This document shows, piece after piece, positions 34,494-42,111 of a stretch of 64,000 nucleotides of DNA (its first letter is position 1; each line of letters begins with the position of its first letter). Origin of the DNA: Bradyrhizobium zhengyangense (GTDB lineage: Bacteria; Pseudomonadota; Alphaproteobacteria; Rhizobiales; Xanthobacteraceae); the NCBI RefSeq assembly GCF_022012435.1, contig NZ_JAKLUA010000011.1, positions 163,892-227,891 of the forward strand, written 5' to 3'. A program made the translations under genes and the position numbers. The notes under the pieces were generated by a model, which worked only from the letters and a program-made list of their open reading frames with translations, did no database searches and was not told where the DNA came from.

Positions 34494-34876
34494 TATCGTG
34501 CGGGGTTTAGACGTTGCGCGATGACGTTGACATAGGTCAGCATGTTGTCGCGATTTGGATTCCAAGATTGCAAGTGCCACGAAAACCAAGTGCCTCGCGG
34601 CTCACCCCCTGGGACCGGATTGGCATCGTTCGAGGCGGTTGGAGCGCCGCCGTCCACCAAGCGAACAGGCCCCGGTTCCAACCAGAAGCAATCCGGTTGT
34701 GCCGAAGGATATCCCGGTGGCAGCAGAAAAATGACGGTCCCTTTAGCGATGCTCCAACCTTCTGGAAGATCGAATTCCGGAATCTCAACCAATACAGCTC
34801 CGTTGGACATCGGGGTTCGACGCGCCAAGGGAAAATGCTGTTGGAGCGCCGCAAACTGCTTATCAATGATTTCCAT
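34493..34876 (-). CDS. E2-like protein (prokaryotic E2 family E)
   Basis: The 127-residue protein has the E2-fold signposts GTVIFLLPPGYPSAQPDCFW and SWHLQSWNPNRDNMLTYVNV, matching prokaryotic E2 family E. The cysteine in QPDCFW is a candidate catalytic residue, though in this family the active cysteine is not certain. It would accept the ubiquitin-like protein from the JAB-E1 fusion. I start at the ATG at 34876; an earlier ATG at 34903 lies inside the Ubl gene. The gene overlaps the Ubl stop by 14 bases and the E1 start by one. Confidence 0.75.
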   Translation of the reverse strand: MEIIDKQFAALQQHFPLARRTPMSNGAVLVEIPEFDLPEGWSIAKGTVIFLLPPGYPSAQPDCFWLEPGPVRLVDGGAPTASNDANPVPGGEPRGTWFSWHLQSWNPNRDNMLTYVNVIAQRLNPAR

Positions 34877-35114
34877 GTCCAAATGTCGCCGGCGGCACTG
34901 CAAAAAAATGCTTGATCCGATCGTTCAGGGGCACTGTATCTGGGTCAGCGATCGGACGATCCGGCGTGTCTCCCTGCTCTTCCAAAAAAAGCTGATAATT
35001 CGCTTCGATCTTGGCGATCCGCTTAATGTCGGCCCCGGAGAGATAAGAATGCTCGGTCTCGTATTTCACCCCATCAACGAAAAAGTGGAATTCCTTTTCT
35101 TTTTTGTCGTTCAT
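34863..35114 (-). CDS. Multiubiquitin-type ubiquitin-like protein (single domain)
   Basis: The 83-residue protein is one multiubiquitin-family beta-grasp domain: FHFFVDGVKYETEHSYLSG, IAKIEANYQLFLEEQG and HFFAVPPATFG, followed by the tail HGNH. Related proteins with several repeats are found in clusters with E2 and E1 genes. The C-terminus does not end in glycine; removal of HGNH by the JAB domain would expose PPATFG, a plausible mature end. The ATG at 35114 has AGGAG upstream. It is the first gene of the operon and sits behind a promoter with an embedded LexA box, so the conjugation system is probably induced by DNA damage. Confidence 0.85.
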   Translation of the reverse strand: MNDKKEKEFHFFVDGVKYETEHSYLSGADIKRIAKIEANYQLFLEEQGDTPDRPIADPDTVPLNDRIKHFFAVPPATFGHGNH

Positions 35115-35168
35115 GATCTCCTACCTGCTCCGGTGCGGCCTCCCGACGAAGACCGATGCGCATGCTAT

Positions 35169-35197
35169 CAGCTAGAACAAATAAAGAACAGTGTCAA
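35169..35197 (-). promoter_or_regulatory. Ubiquitin-like operon promoter with embedded LexA (SOS) box
   Basis: On the minus strand a perfect -35 hexamer TTGACA (35192-35197) is followed by a 17-base spacer and a weak -10 (TAGCTG). Inside the spacer lies GTTC-TTTATTT-GTTC (35175-35189), an exact alphaproteobacterial LexA repeat. Its location between -35 and -10 is the classical place for repression. It is 55 bases from the first start codon. Confidence 0.7.
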
Positions 35198-35569
35198 GGT
35201 CTTCTCCCCTTGGATCTTGCAGCTAGGTGCCTGTCAGTTGCGCCGAGTTCGTGCGGCTCAACGTGACTGGCGGCTACCAGCGAGTGGCGAAACGCCGCCG
35301 CTTCGCGCGGGCCTAGCTGCGTCCTGGATCGCGGAAGCAATCTAAGCGGCTGCTTGCGGCGCCGCGCGCGGGTGAATTCTTCAAGCTTGCACGTCAACTA
35401 TCCTCAATCCCGACGCGGGCATGACCGTTCCGAGCTGGAGTGCTACGCCATCACCACGCCCGCACCTCCAAGACAAACCAACGAATGAATGGCGTGAGTC
35501 GACAGGAGGTCTCGAGTGCCTCTAAGATGTAGGGAAGTAAGTTCGCGGAAGCCGCGTACGGGTGGGGCA
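35198..35569. other. Gene-free stretch upstream of the ubiquitin-like operon
   Basis: I see no supportable gene, terminator or repeat here. It separates the divergent ubiquitin-like operon from the next small plus-strand gene. Confidence 0.3.
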
Positions 35570-35986
35570 GTGAACTTCCAGGTGACGGTTCTCAAGGTGC
35601 TGGTCAGCTATCCGGACGGGTTCGCCGTCCTGGAGGACATCAAGCGCGATATGGCGATTCTGGCCACCAGCGGACGGGACTGGGCCGAACGCACGAAGCG
35701 ATTGGCGGCCCGCGTGCCTGACCTGGATATCTTCTCCCAACGTCTCATCGAGCGAAGGAACGGCGGCTGGCGCATCACTGATAAGGGACGCGAGGTTCTC
35801 GCGGTCATGGAGGCGCGGCCCGCACCAGCTCAGCCAATGGAGCTGCCTGATGCCCGCGCGGTCGAGGAGCCGGCGCCAGCCACGACACTGTCGCCGATGC
35901 CGTCGATCACGCCGGTTCGACGCCTGCGCAAACAAACCCGACGCCAAGCGTTGCGGCAGTTGCAACGTGCGAGAGCTCGCTCGTGA
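35570..35986 (+). CDS. Rhizobial winged-helix-like hypothetical protein
   Basis: The 138-residue product begins at a GTG (35570) behind GGTGGGG. Its first 80 residues (FQVTVLKVLVSYPDGFAVLE, IKRDMAILATSGRDWAERTK, IERRNGGWRITDKGREVL) form a winged-helix-like fold found in a conserved rhizobial hypothetical family. The last 55 residues are proline- and arginine-rich and probably disordered. It may bind DNA, but its target is unknown. Nothing in the neighbourhood suggests an operon partner. Confidence 0.6.
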   Translation: MNFQVTVLKVLVSYPDGFAVLEDIKRDMAILATSGRDWAERTKRLAARVPDLDIFSQRLIERRNGGWRITDKGREVLAVMEARPAPAQPMELPDARAVEEPAPATTLSPMPSITPVRRLRKQTRRQALRQLQRARARS

Positions 35987-36024
35987 GCAAAGGACGGGCC
36001 TTGGCTCCAGCATCGAAGATGATT

Positions 36025-36090
36025 GATTCGTATAACCTTCATTATGTAATATCCGAAGTTGAGTTTGCATCAAATTGTGTAGTCTGAAGT
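36025..36090 (+). repeat. Direct repeat, left copy (bounds the 36-41 kb block)
   Basis: This 66-base segment matches 40860-40925 at about three-quarters of positions, in the same orientation; the shared core is CCTTCATTWTGKAATATCCG, followed by a related 30-base tail. The left copy has near-symmetric arms TTCGTATA and ATATCCGAA around CTTCATTATG, reminiscent of a tyrosine-recombinase site. A weaker related core lies at 30812-30826. Confidence 0.55.
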
Positions 36091-36360
36091 TGGTCCCTAA
36101 GTACCTGCTGTCGTCGGTTGCGTAGTCGCGTGATCCCCGCTAGAAAAGTCATCTTCAGCAAGGGTGCTCACAATGGACGACTATTCGGACGACATAAGAC
36201 GACCGTTGTGGCCGCGTATCGAAGTGTATGCTGGCGCAGGTCGCAAGCGTCGGCCGGATGTTGGTGCTGGACGCTGTAGCGGAACCGTTGGAACGTTCAA
36301 AGAAGTGTGGGCCTCAGAGGCAGGCCTCGCGCAAGAACCGGCTTTGCGCAAGCCCGCCAT

Positions 36361-36841
36361 TTAACCGATGGCAGCATCATTAGCCGTGAACACGGCGTCT
36401 ACGCCGGGAAGCTGCGCATGCGCCAGCGTCGTGCAGGCCGTGTTGCGGTCCAGGATCAGCCGACGTGGGTCAGTAAGGCCGCTCGCAACGGCGTTGTCGC
36501 GAAATCCGAGCCGGCGGCGGGTCGTGCGCGGGTCGGTGCCGTCGATGAACGCTAAGTTCTTGCGTCCTTGCGCGACGAAGTGCCGGGCGACGGTATCGCC
36601 CGCCTGGTAGTTATCGAAACCGACGACTGCATCGATTGGAGACGATGGCAGCTCCCGTGTTTCACCTACGGGACTGCGTGCATGCCGCAGCAGGCGAGCG
36701 CCCTCCTCCGTTGCGGGTGATCCGACCATGATGATCGCCTCCGGCCGCCGCGACAGCAGTGCAGTCAGCAGGCGATCCTGCGAGGGGAGAGTCGTAGCGC
36801 GACTGCGCGAGAATGACTGAGAATCCGAGCGGTTCGAGCAC
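36361..36841 (-). pseudogene. LacI-family regulator, C-terminal fragment
   Basis: The minus strand carries the effector-binding half of a LacI/GntR-type repressor: LEPLGFSVILAQSRYDS, then after a one-base shift near 36795 RLLTALLSRRPEAIIMVGSP, IDAVVGFDNYQAGDTVARHF and LPGVDAVFTANDA, ending at 36361. The DNA-binding head is gone, replaced at about 36841 by an IS110 fragment read in the same direction. This is a dead gene cut by transposition. Confidence 0.7.
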
Positions 36842-37101
36842 TGACAAAGGCGCCTGCGCATGCCGAGCGTCGATACAGACCACTGGAAGATCAGCCCTAC
36901 GAAGCTCGTGCCACAGCCAACTCGCCATCGTCCCGGTCTCAAAACAAATGCGCTCGGCGTGTGGAGCTCGCTTGCGGAGCAGTGCCGTGAGCGCCCGGGG
37001 TCGGACTTGGCCTTTCCCTCTAACAAGACCTGACCGACCTCGTCGAGCACACACACTGACGTTTCATTCTGCGAGACATCCAGCCCAACATATTGCTTCA
37101 T
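36842..37101 (-). pseudogene. IS110-family transposase, N-terminal fragment
   Basis: From the ATG at 37101 the minus strand reads MKQYVGLDVSQNETSVCVLD and, after a one-base shift near 37010, RAPHAERICFETGTMASWLW and VVCIDARHAQAPLS. These match the DEDD-domain start of IS110/IS1111 transposases. Homology stops abruptly at about 36842, where LacI sequence begins. The element is truncated and frameshifted and cannot be active. Confidence 0.75.
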
Positions 37102-37279
37102 AGCCCCTCCGATTCGTAAGATGGTGGAGGGCTTGAAGATAGTGGACCTTTCGTGCCGCGGGCGCGACCGCAATTACGTCATCGTCTGCAATATTGCCCC
37201 CCTAAGCCGGGATCGCGCCCAACATTGACCCAGTTGGGCTGTTGCGCTGCCTGCTTTGGAATGAAGCAGGTGGTCGGCG

Positions 37280-37564
37280 ATGCTGGTCATGGAGACGATT
37301 GCGCGAATACGGCGTGAGCACTTCATCAGAGGCAAGACGATCAAGGAGATCGCCTGTGACCCGAAGGTGTCGCGGAACACGGTCCGAAAGGTACTGAGGT
37401 CTGGGGAGACCTCCTTCGAGTTTGACCGCCAAGTGCAGCCGCGGCCAAAGCTGGGAGGATGGCCAGTAGAGCTTGACGGACTGCTCGCGGCGAACGATGC
37501 TAAACCGGCTCGTGAACAGCTGACGTTGATCCGGATCTTCGAAGACCTGCGCCGGCCGTGGTAA
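37280..37564 (+). pseudogene. IS21-family IstA transposase, N-terminal fragment
   Basis: The 94-codon frame encodes the HTH start of IS21 IstA: METIARIRREHFIRGKTIKE, VSRNTVRKVLRSGETSFEF and LLAANDAKPAREQLTLIRIF. Full IstA proteins are about 500 residues, so this is the first fifth. No IstB gene follows. It is one of several transposon pieces in this repeat-bounded block. Confidence 0.75.
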
Positions 37565-37613
37565 CGCGGTTATAGTTCTGGAATTCAAGTAGAGGCATTC
37601 AACCGCTGCTCGC

Positions 37614-37835
37614 CTAAGCGACTGGCGCAATAGCCACCGTTAGCCTTCTTAGGAGAGCCAGTTCGGCCTCACCAGCGGCCGTGCGCCTAAGTACCAGCTT
37701 GGCAAGCTCTGTTCGATTGACGGGAGTTCGCATACTTGCAGGCAGCGCCGCCACCGCTTCATCATAGATCTTTCCCAACACCGAAAGAATTTCCGCATCG
37801 AAGACCTCACCTCGTACCTGCAACACTTGTACCAA
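37614..37835 (-). pseudogene. Rhizobial hypothetical protein fragment
   Basis: The 73-codon minus-strand frame (VLQVRGEVFDAEILSVLGKI, AALPASMRTPVNRTELAKL) resembles a conserved rhizobial hypothetical family that is longer than this, so it is likely a fragment. No function is known. It is embedded between the IS21 fragment and the putative effector gene. Confidence 0.3.
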
Positions 37836-38098
37836 ATCTCCTGTCGAAACATCGCGCTGGCGACTCGCTGCAACAAAGCCTGCCTGACCTACTTACGCGG
37901 GCTGATCGTCCGCGTCGGCGAAAGGGTGCGCCCGACGCTCAGTTTGTCTCCTTCCAATCGCTGCGGCCAGACCGGACAGTCGCGCGCAAGCTGTCGCCGG
38001 CCAGCTTGTAGGCCCACGACCCCGATTACGGCCCACTGGCTTCGGATTTCCTGGTCTGACCAATGATGTCGCCACTCGGTACTCTACCGTTAAAGCCC

Positions 38099-40372
38099 CT
38101 AGATCCCAAGTCGAGCGGCCTGCGTTGACAGTTGCTCCGCCTCGGCAAGCCGATAGGGTGGGATGTCACTACGCACTGTGGCCAACAAGGACTTACAGAA
38201 CGCAGGCGTGAGCTTGCCGCGGTGAATCACGACGTTTTCGCAGCCCGTCGCCGCCCGGGCGTTCTGCCACTGCTGATTATAGCCGCGTTGTTCGTTGGAC
38301 TTGACGTGGCAAGCGGCGAAGTCGGCGTCATCCAGCGTCGCCAACTGGCCCGTATGTACCGGTCGCTTCGTATGGATGTGAACCCACATGGGGCTCGGCA
38401 TTGCACCATTGCGCAGCGCCTTGGGTTGCAGCTTAACCTGAAACAGCACCCCTGGCTCGCCCTTTAACGCGCGCGGTAGATCGGCAGGCGCCAACTCCCC
38501 GGCCGCGCGCAACTGTTCAAGGTACTTCTGCGACGGAAAGCCGTAGGTCTTCATGCATTCAATCCTAGTCAATGCCCTTCGCTCGTCCAAAGTCTTGGCG
38601 AGCCCCTGCGCCTCGGCCCGCATCATCTTGAGTCGGACTAGCTTGCCATGCACCTCGGGCACTTGCGTTGGCGTGAGTAGGATACGTCGACCAGGCTCCG
38701 CGAGCGAACCCTCACAAGCCTGCATTTCGGCGGCCTGGGTCTGCAGGCGCTCGATCACGGCATCCACAACGTGGTCGGCGTCCTCGGGCTTCATTTGGCG
38801 GGCTTGCGAGACGGCCCGTTGCTGACCAGCCAGATCAAACTGCAAAAGTGCGTCCAACCGCTCGAGTAGGCGCGCCAGCGTCTCCATTGATGGCGGGGCC
38901 TGCCAGATCGCCAAGTGTGCCGTCGCCGAGGATGTCGCCCTCGCATGCGCCTCTTCCGCGCTCACGAGCTTCTTCGTACCCAGATCCGAGAGCACCACAA
39001 CTTTGGCTGCTGGCGCCGTGGCTTTGTCGGTTGTAGCGATCTGCAGCTGCGTCCCGTCGCGTGCCGAACTCCCGGCGAGAGTGCTCGGTGTACGTTTGGC
39101 TTTACCCTTCCTGCGCGCAGAAGTGCCTTCGGCCGCTACAGCCTCTCGCGTAGCGTTGGCCGGCTTCGCAGCCCCTGCTTCGACCGCCGGTGAATTGATG
39201 GCCGACGTTTTGGGCTGTAGATCCAGCAGCCGCATAACGTCGTGTGCAGTGACCCACGCGCTTTCCACGATCTGATGCAACAGTTTCAATGGCAGGTCGT
39301 CACCGGTCCCCTGACCCCTTAGCTTTGAAACGAGGTTGTGCACTCCCAACGCAAATTCAGAAAGCCGCTCCATAACTCCTTCCAGGACCGCGCAGTGCGC
39401 CGCGTCGAGTGCGCGTCCTTGGCTCTGTAGAACTGCGTCCTTTGTCGATATGAATGCCGGAAAAACGTCATCGATGAAAGTGCCGAGCAGGCGAGCCCGT
39501 CCGTTCTCGGCCATGAGGATTTCCCTCGTGGCTGGGTCGAACGTGCTTTCGAGAGGCTCAATCATGATTTGTGCGAGAGCGACCTGCGATTGCAGATGCA
39601 TGCACTTGGTGTGCAGTGCCCAACCGCTGTGCAGCCGCAGTGCGGCCTCGTCGGCCTGCCGCTTTTGGGCCGTTACATTGGGTAAATTAGCAGTAGCGGC
39701 GCAGACGCATTGCATCCGTTCCGAACGCAACGCCTTCTTTCCCCACCACTCCATGCAGTCCGCATAGCGGTTTGCTACGCCGGAAACCGCTCGGTTCAGT
39801 AGGTCAGAGGGAGTGTTGGATAGCATCCGTTGGAGCACGACGGTTGCACTTTTCCTGCTCTGCTCCAAGGCGTAGATGGTCGGGGTGGCCAGAGCGTTAC
39901 ATTGCTCCGCCGCATGGAGCACCTCGTCCCGGAGACCGCGAGCCTGATCGTCAGACAGAATCCTGCGCGCCTCGTGCTGGGGCAGGCTGGCGTAGTACTC
40001 CAGAACTTTTGAGCCGACCTGGATGAGCTTGTCGATCAGCTCTTGTGCCTCTGACGAGCTCCGCGCTTGCATGGCCGCCTTACTGCGAGCGCCAACTTCC
40101 GAGAGCAGGCTTTCCATTTGTCGCTTTGTTGCCTTGATCTCGTCACCCGTCGATGAAATGGGGACTGCCATATCCGAAGTTCGCGGCTGGCTGCCGACCA
40201 ACGCCGCTCTATCCTGAGGCCAAGAGCGCATTCGCTCCACGATGGAATAGAAGGATTGGCCGCCCTCCCCAGCGGCGAGACTCGATTCTGAACGCAAACT
40301 GCTCGAGTCCCAAGTGCTGTCGGCTCCGGGAGCCCCAACGAGCGATTTGCCAGGCCGGCCAATACCCGTCAT
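38099..40372 (-). CDS. Putative type III secreted effector
   Basis: The 757-residue protein is mostly helical, with a serine/glycine/alanine-rich first 80 residues, a low-complexity linker (about 405-470) and a C-terminal block with WVHIHTKRPVHTGQLATLD, DFAACHVKSNEQRGYNQQWQ and ENVVIHRGKLTPAFCKSLL. The architecture recalls large plant-pathogen effectors of the XopP/RipH kind, but I cannot confirm that. A tts box 42 bases upstream strongly suggests activation by TtsI and export through the symbiotic type III system. There is no Sec signal peptide, membrane segment or enzyme motif I recognise. The gene is intact inside a repeat-bounded block of transposon debris. Confidence 0.6.
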   Translation of the reverse strand: MTGIGRPGKSLVGAPGADSTWDSSSLRSESSLAAGEGGQSFYSIVERMRSWPQDRAALVGSQPRTSDMAVPISSTGDEIKATKRQMESLLSEVGARSKAAMQARSSSEAQELIDKLIQVGSKVLEYYASLPQHEARRILSDDQARGLRDEVLHAAEQCNALATPTIYALEQSRKSATVVLQRMLSNTPSDLLNRAVSGVANRYADCMEWWGKKALRSERMQCVCAATANLPNVTAQKRQADEAALRLHSGWALHTKCMHLQSQVALAQIMIEPLESTFDPATREILMAENGRARLLGTFIDDVFPAFISTKDAVLQSQGRALDAAHCAVLEGVMERLSEFALGVHNLVSKLRGQGTGDDLPLKLLHQIVESAWVTAHDVMRLLDLQPKTSAINSPAVEAGAAKPANATREAVAAEGTSARRKGKAKRTPSTLAGSSARDGTQLQIATTDKATAPAAKVVVLSDLGTKKLVSAEEAHARATSSATAHLAIWQAPPSMETLARLLERLDALLQFDLAGQQRAVSQARQMKPEDADHVVDAVIERLQTQAAEMQACEGSLAEPGRRILLTPTQVPEVHGKLVRLKMMRAEAQGLAKTLDERRALTRIECMKTYGFPSQKYLEQLRAAGELAPADLPRALKGEPGVLFQVKLQPKALRNGAMPSPMWVHIHTKRPVHTGQLATLDDADFAACHVKSNEQRGYNQQWQNARAATGCENVVIHRGKLTPAFCKSLLATVRSDIPPYRLAEAEQLSTQAARLGI

Positions 40373-40414
40373 ATTCTAACTCCGATCCAGGCGAGAACGT
40401 GAAGCCTAATTAGA

Positions 40415-40445
40415 TAGACGGCTTGGCTGACGATCAGCTGACGAA
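40415..40445 (-). promoter_or_regulatory. tts box (TtsI-binding site)
   Basis: On the minus strand the site reads TCGTCAGCTGATCG then TCAGCCAAGCCGTCTA, matching the rhizobial tts-box pattern TCGTCAGCTTnTCGAAAGCT...CTA at most of the conserved positions. It ends 42 bases before the effector start at 40372. TtsI activates type III effectors in response to plant flavonoids through NodD. Confidence 0.75.
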
Positions 40446-40859
40446 CGGCATTCTCCCGGACTCACCACGAAAATCAGAATCACCGTGCTTCCAATTCCAT
40501 AGAAGATGCCTTGGTTTGAGGTTTCCGGTCTGCAGACACGCGTCCTGCTTTGCAACCAGGCCGTGGAGACGGAGCGCAACACTCCCCGCCCTAAAGCAGA
40601 GGCTGGTGGGCCCTCAGCAGGCGAGGTATCGGACGCGCACGCTGCAGAGCCGATGGTGCGATCACAGTCGGGCTGAATACGCAGAGCATTCGATTGACCT
40701 TCGCGGGCAGTTGGAAGCGATGATCTATCGGTGGTCCAGTCGCGGGAATACTGCCTTTGATAGCGCTAGTTCGGCGCAGAGACCGAGAGTGGCGCGAGTG
40801 CAGGAGACAGCCAGCGGGTCGTTTTACACGCAGGCGATTGATCTCAGTCAGCTTTCGTT

Positions 40860-40925
40860 GATTTGCACAACCTTCATTTTGGAATATCCGAAATCAGAGC
40901 TGCATCAAAATTGTGCTGCCTGAGG
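40860..40925 (+). repeat. Direct repeat, right copy (bounds the 36-41 kb block)
   Basis: This copy pairs with 36025-36090. Its right end abuts the point where homology to a PIN toxin gene begins, so it marks a recombination or insertion boundary. Its left arm is more degenerate than in the left copy. Confidence 0.55.
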
Positions 40926-40995
40926 CCAGTCTATTTTTGAGGGCACTCGCAAGGGAGCACGCATCGACGAATGCGGTGAAACGATTCGCAAACAA
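40926..40995 (-). pseudogene. PIN-domain toxin, N-terminal stub
   Basis: Just after the antitoxin stop, a TTG start at 40995 reads FANRFTAFVDACSLASALKN on the minus strand, the first strand of a PIN ribonuclease toxin with its first catalytic Asp (FVDAC). The rest of the toxin (about 120 more residues) is gone, replaced by the right repeat of the neighbouring block at 40925. Confidence 0.65.
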
Positions 40996-40997
40996 GC

Positions 40998-41450
40998 TTA
41001 CAGATGCTCCGCGTCCAGCTCGGCGAGATTCGCAAGCGCGTTGCCTCGCTTCTCATCACGCGTGCGCTTATAGGCGAATAGATCCTCTGCCCTAATCCTG
41101 CGATGACGCCCCACTGTCACGTGCTGAATTTCGTTCTTCTCTAGCAGAGAAACCAGAAACGGACGTGAGACATTTAGGATGTCGGCAGCTTGCTGTGTGG
41201 TCAACATCTCATGCACAGGCACAAGGGTCACCGCATCGCCGCGGCCGATGTGCCGAAGCAATTCCATTAAGAGGCTCGACAGGGCCGGCGACAAGGTTAT
41301 CTCAGCAGCCTTTTGAGCATCGTCGAGCACGCGTAGCTTGGCATCCCCAGTCGCATGCGACGCGAGTATTTGACGAAGCTGGTTGGCTGCCGCCTTCTCG
41401 CTCGCGGAAGGCAGGCGAGTACCTCCCAGCTCTTCGGCGTAGGCTGGCAT
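40998..41450 (-). CDS. Excisionase-type HTH antitoxin of a PIN toxin pair
   Basis: The 150-residue protein has an unassigned helical front (AAANQLRQILASHATGDAKL) and an excisionase/MerR-like HTH near residues 82-125 (MLTTQQAADILNVSRPFLVS, then HVTVGRHRRIRAEDLFAYKR). This is the usual architecture of antitoxins encoded just upstream of PIN toxins. Its toxin is cut to a stub, so it is an orphan antitoxin. The toxin's TTG start lies two bases after this gene's stop, so the pair was coupled. Confidence 0.75.
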   Translation of the reverse strand: MPAYAEELGGTRLPSASEKAAANQLRQILASHATGDAKLRVLDDAQKAAEITLSPALSSLLMELLRHIGRGDAVTLVPVHEMLTTQQAADILNVSRPFLVSLLEKNEIQHVTVGRHRRIRAEDLFAYKRTRDEKRGNALANLAELDAEHL

Positions 41451-42111
41451 CGTAATCGTTGTTCTCCTCGGTACGGCATTGTATGTAGGCTATATTCGAA
41501 ATAAACGCAACAAGTGAAATAAACGAAAATACTGAAGTTCCGGTTGGCTGGGGTCCCCTCCCCGGGGTCAAGTAGCTCAATGCAAGGTGAGACTTTCGGG
41601 GCCGCCCCGGATAAGCATGGAATGCTGCGGAACTGGCCCAGGACCGGGCAACCGCCCGGTGAAGTCCAGAAGTAATTCTGGGCAGAGCCTACGCATAGGG
41701 GGAAGGCTGTTTTATCAAGACTGATCTTTTTCCGTTCAGCCCCCCGGCCCTGCTCTCACATCCTAACAGGACCGACGGCTTCATCCGCAATGTGGCTCGG
41801 CTCTGACCCTCGATACGCATCCGAGGGTCGTGCAGTCGGAGCTTGCGCTCGTGCGCTTCTCGTTCCACGCCGATTAAACGGACCTAGCGAGGCATGGCTG
41901 GGGAGATCTTCATATTCTTTCAGCACCTGAGCCCAATCCGCCCCATTGGCGATGACATGGGTAGACAACGGCCAGCCGCGTCGCGGTCGGCTGCGTGGAG
42001 TATAACCTATAGCTGTTAGAACGGTCTATCTGGACCCTCAACTGATGCTCGCTTGGGCTGCTTGCGCTCTGGCTAATCGAATGACAGGAATAATGAAAGT
42101 AAGATCAACCG
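41451..42111. other. Long intergenic region with GC hairpins
   Basis: No protein gene is convincing here. Two perfect hairpins stand out: CGGGG-CCG-CCCCG at 41597-41609 and ACCGGGC-AACC-GCCCGGT at 41644-41661. They lie in a 140-base stretch of structured, GC-rich sequence upstream of an AT-rich block. It could be a structured RNA or a tail of a lost element; I cannot match it to a known riboswitch or group II intron domain. Confidence 0.35.

Noticed and set aside
40423..40923. Plus-strand frame upstream of the right direct repeat
   Set aside because: It contains the tts box of the divergent effector gene and shows no family pattern.
41580..41720. Possible cobalamin riboswitch or group II intron domain V
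   Set aside because: The conserved boxes of those RNAs are not present; only generic hairpins remain, so it is listed as an unassigned element.
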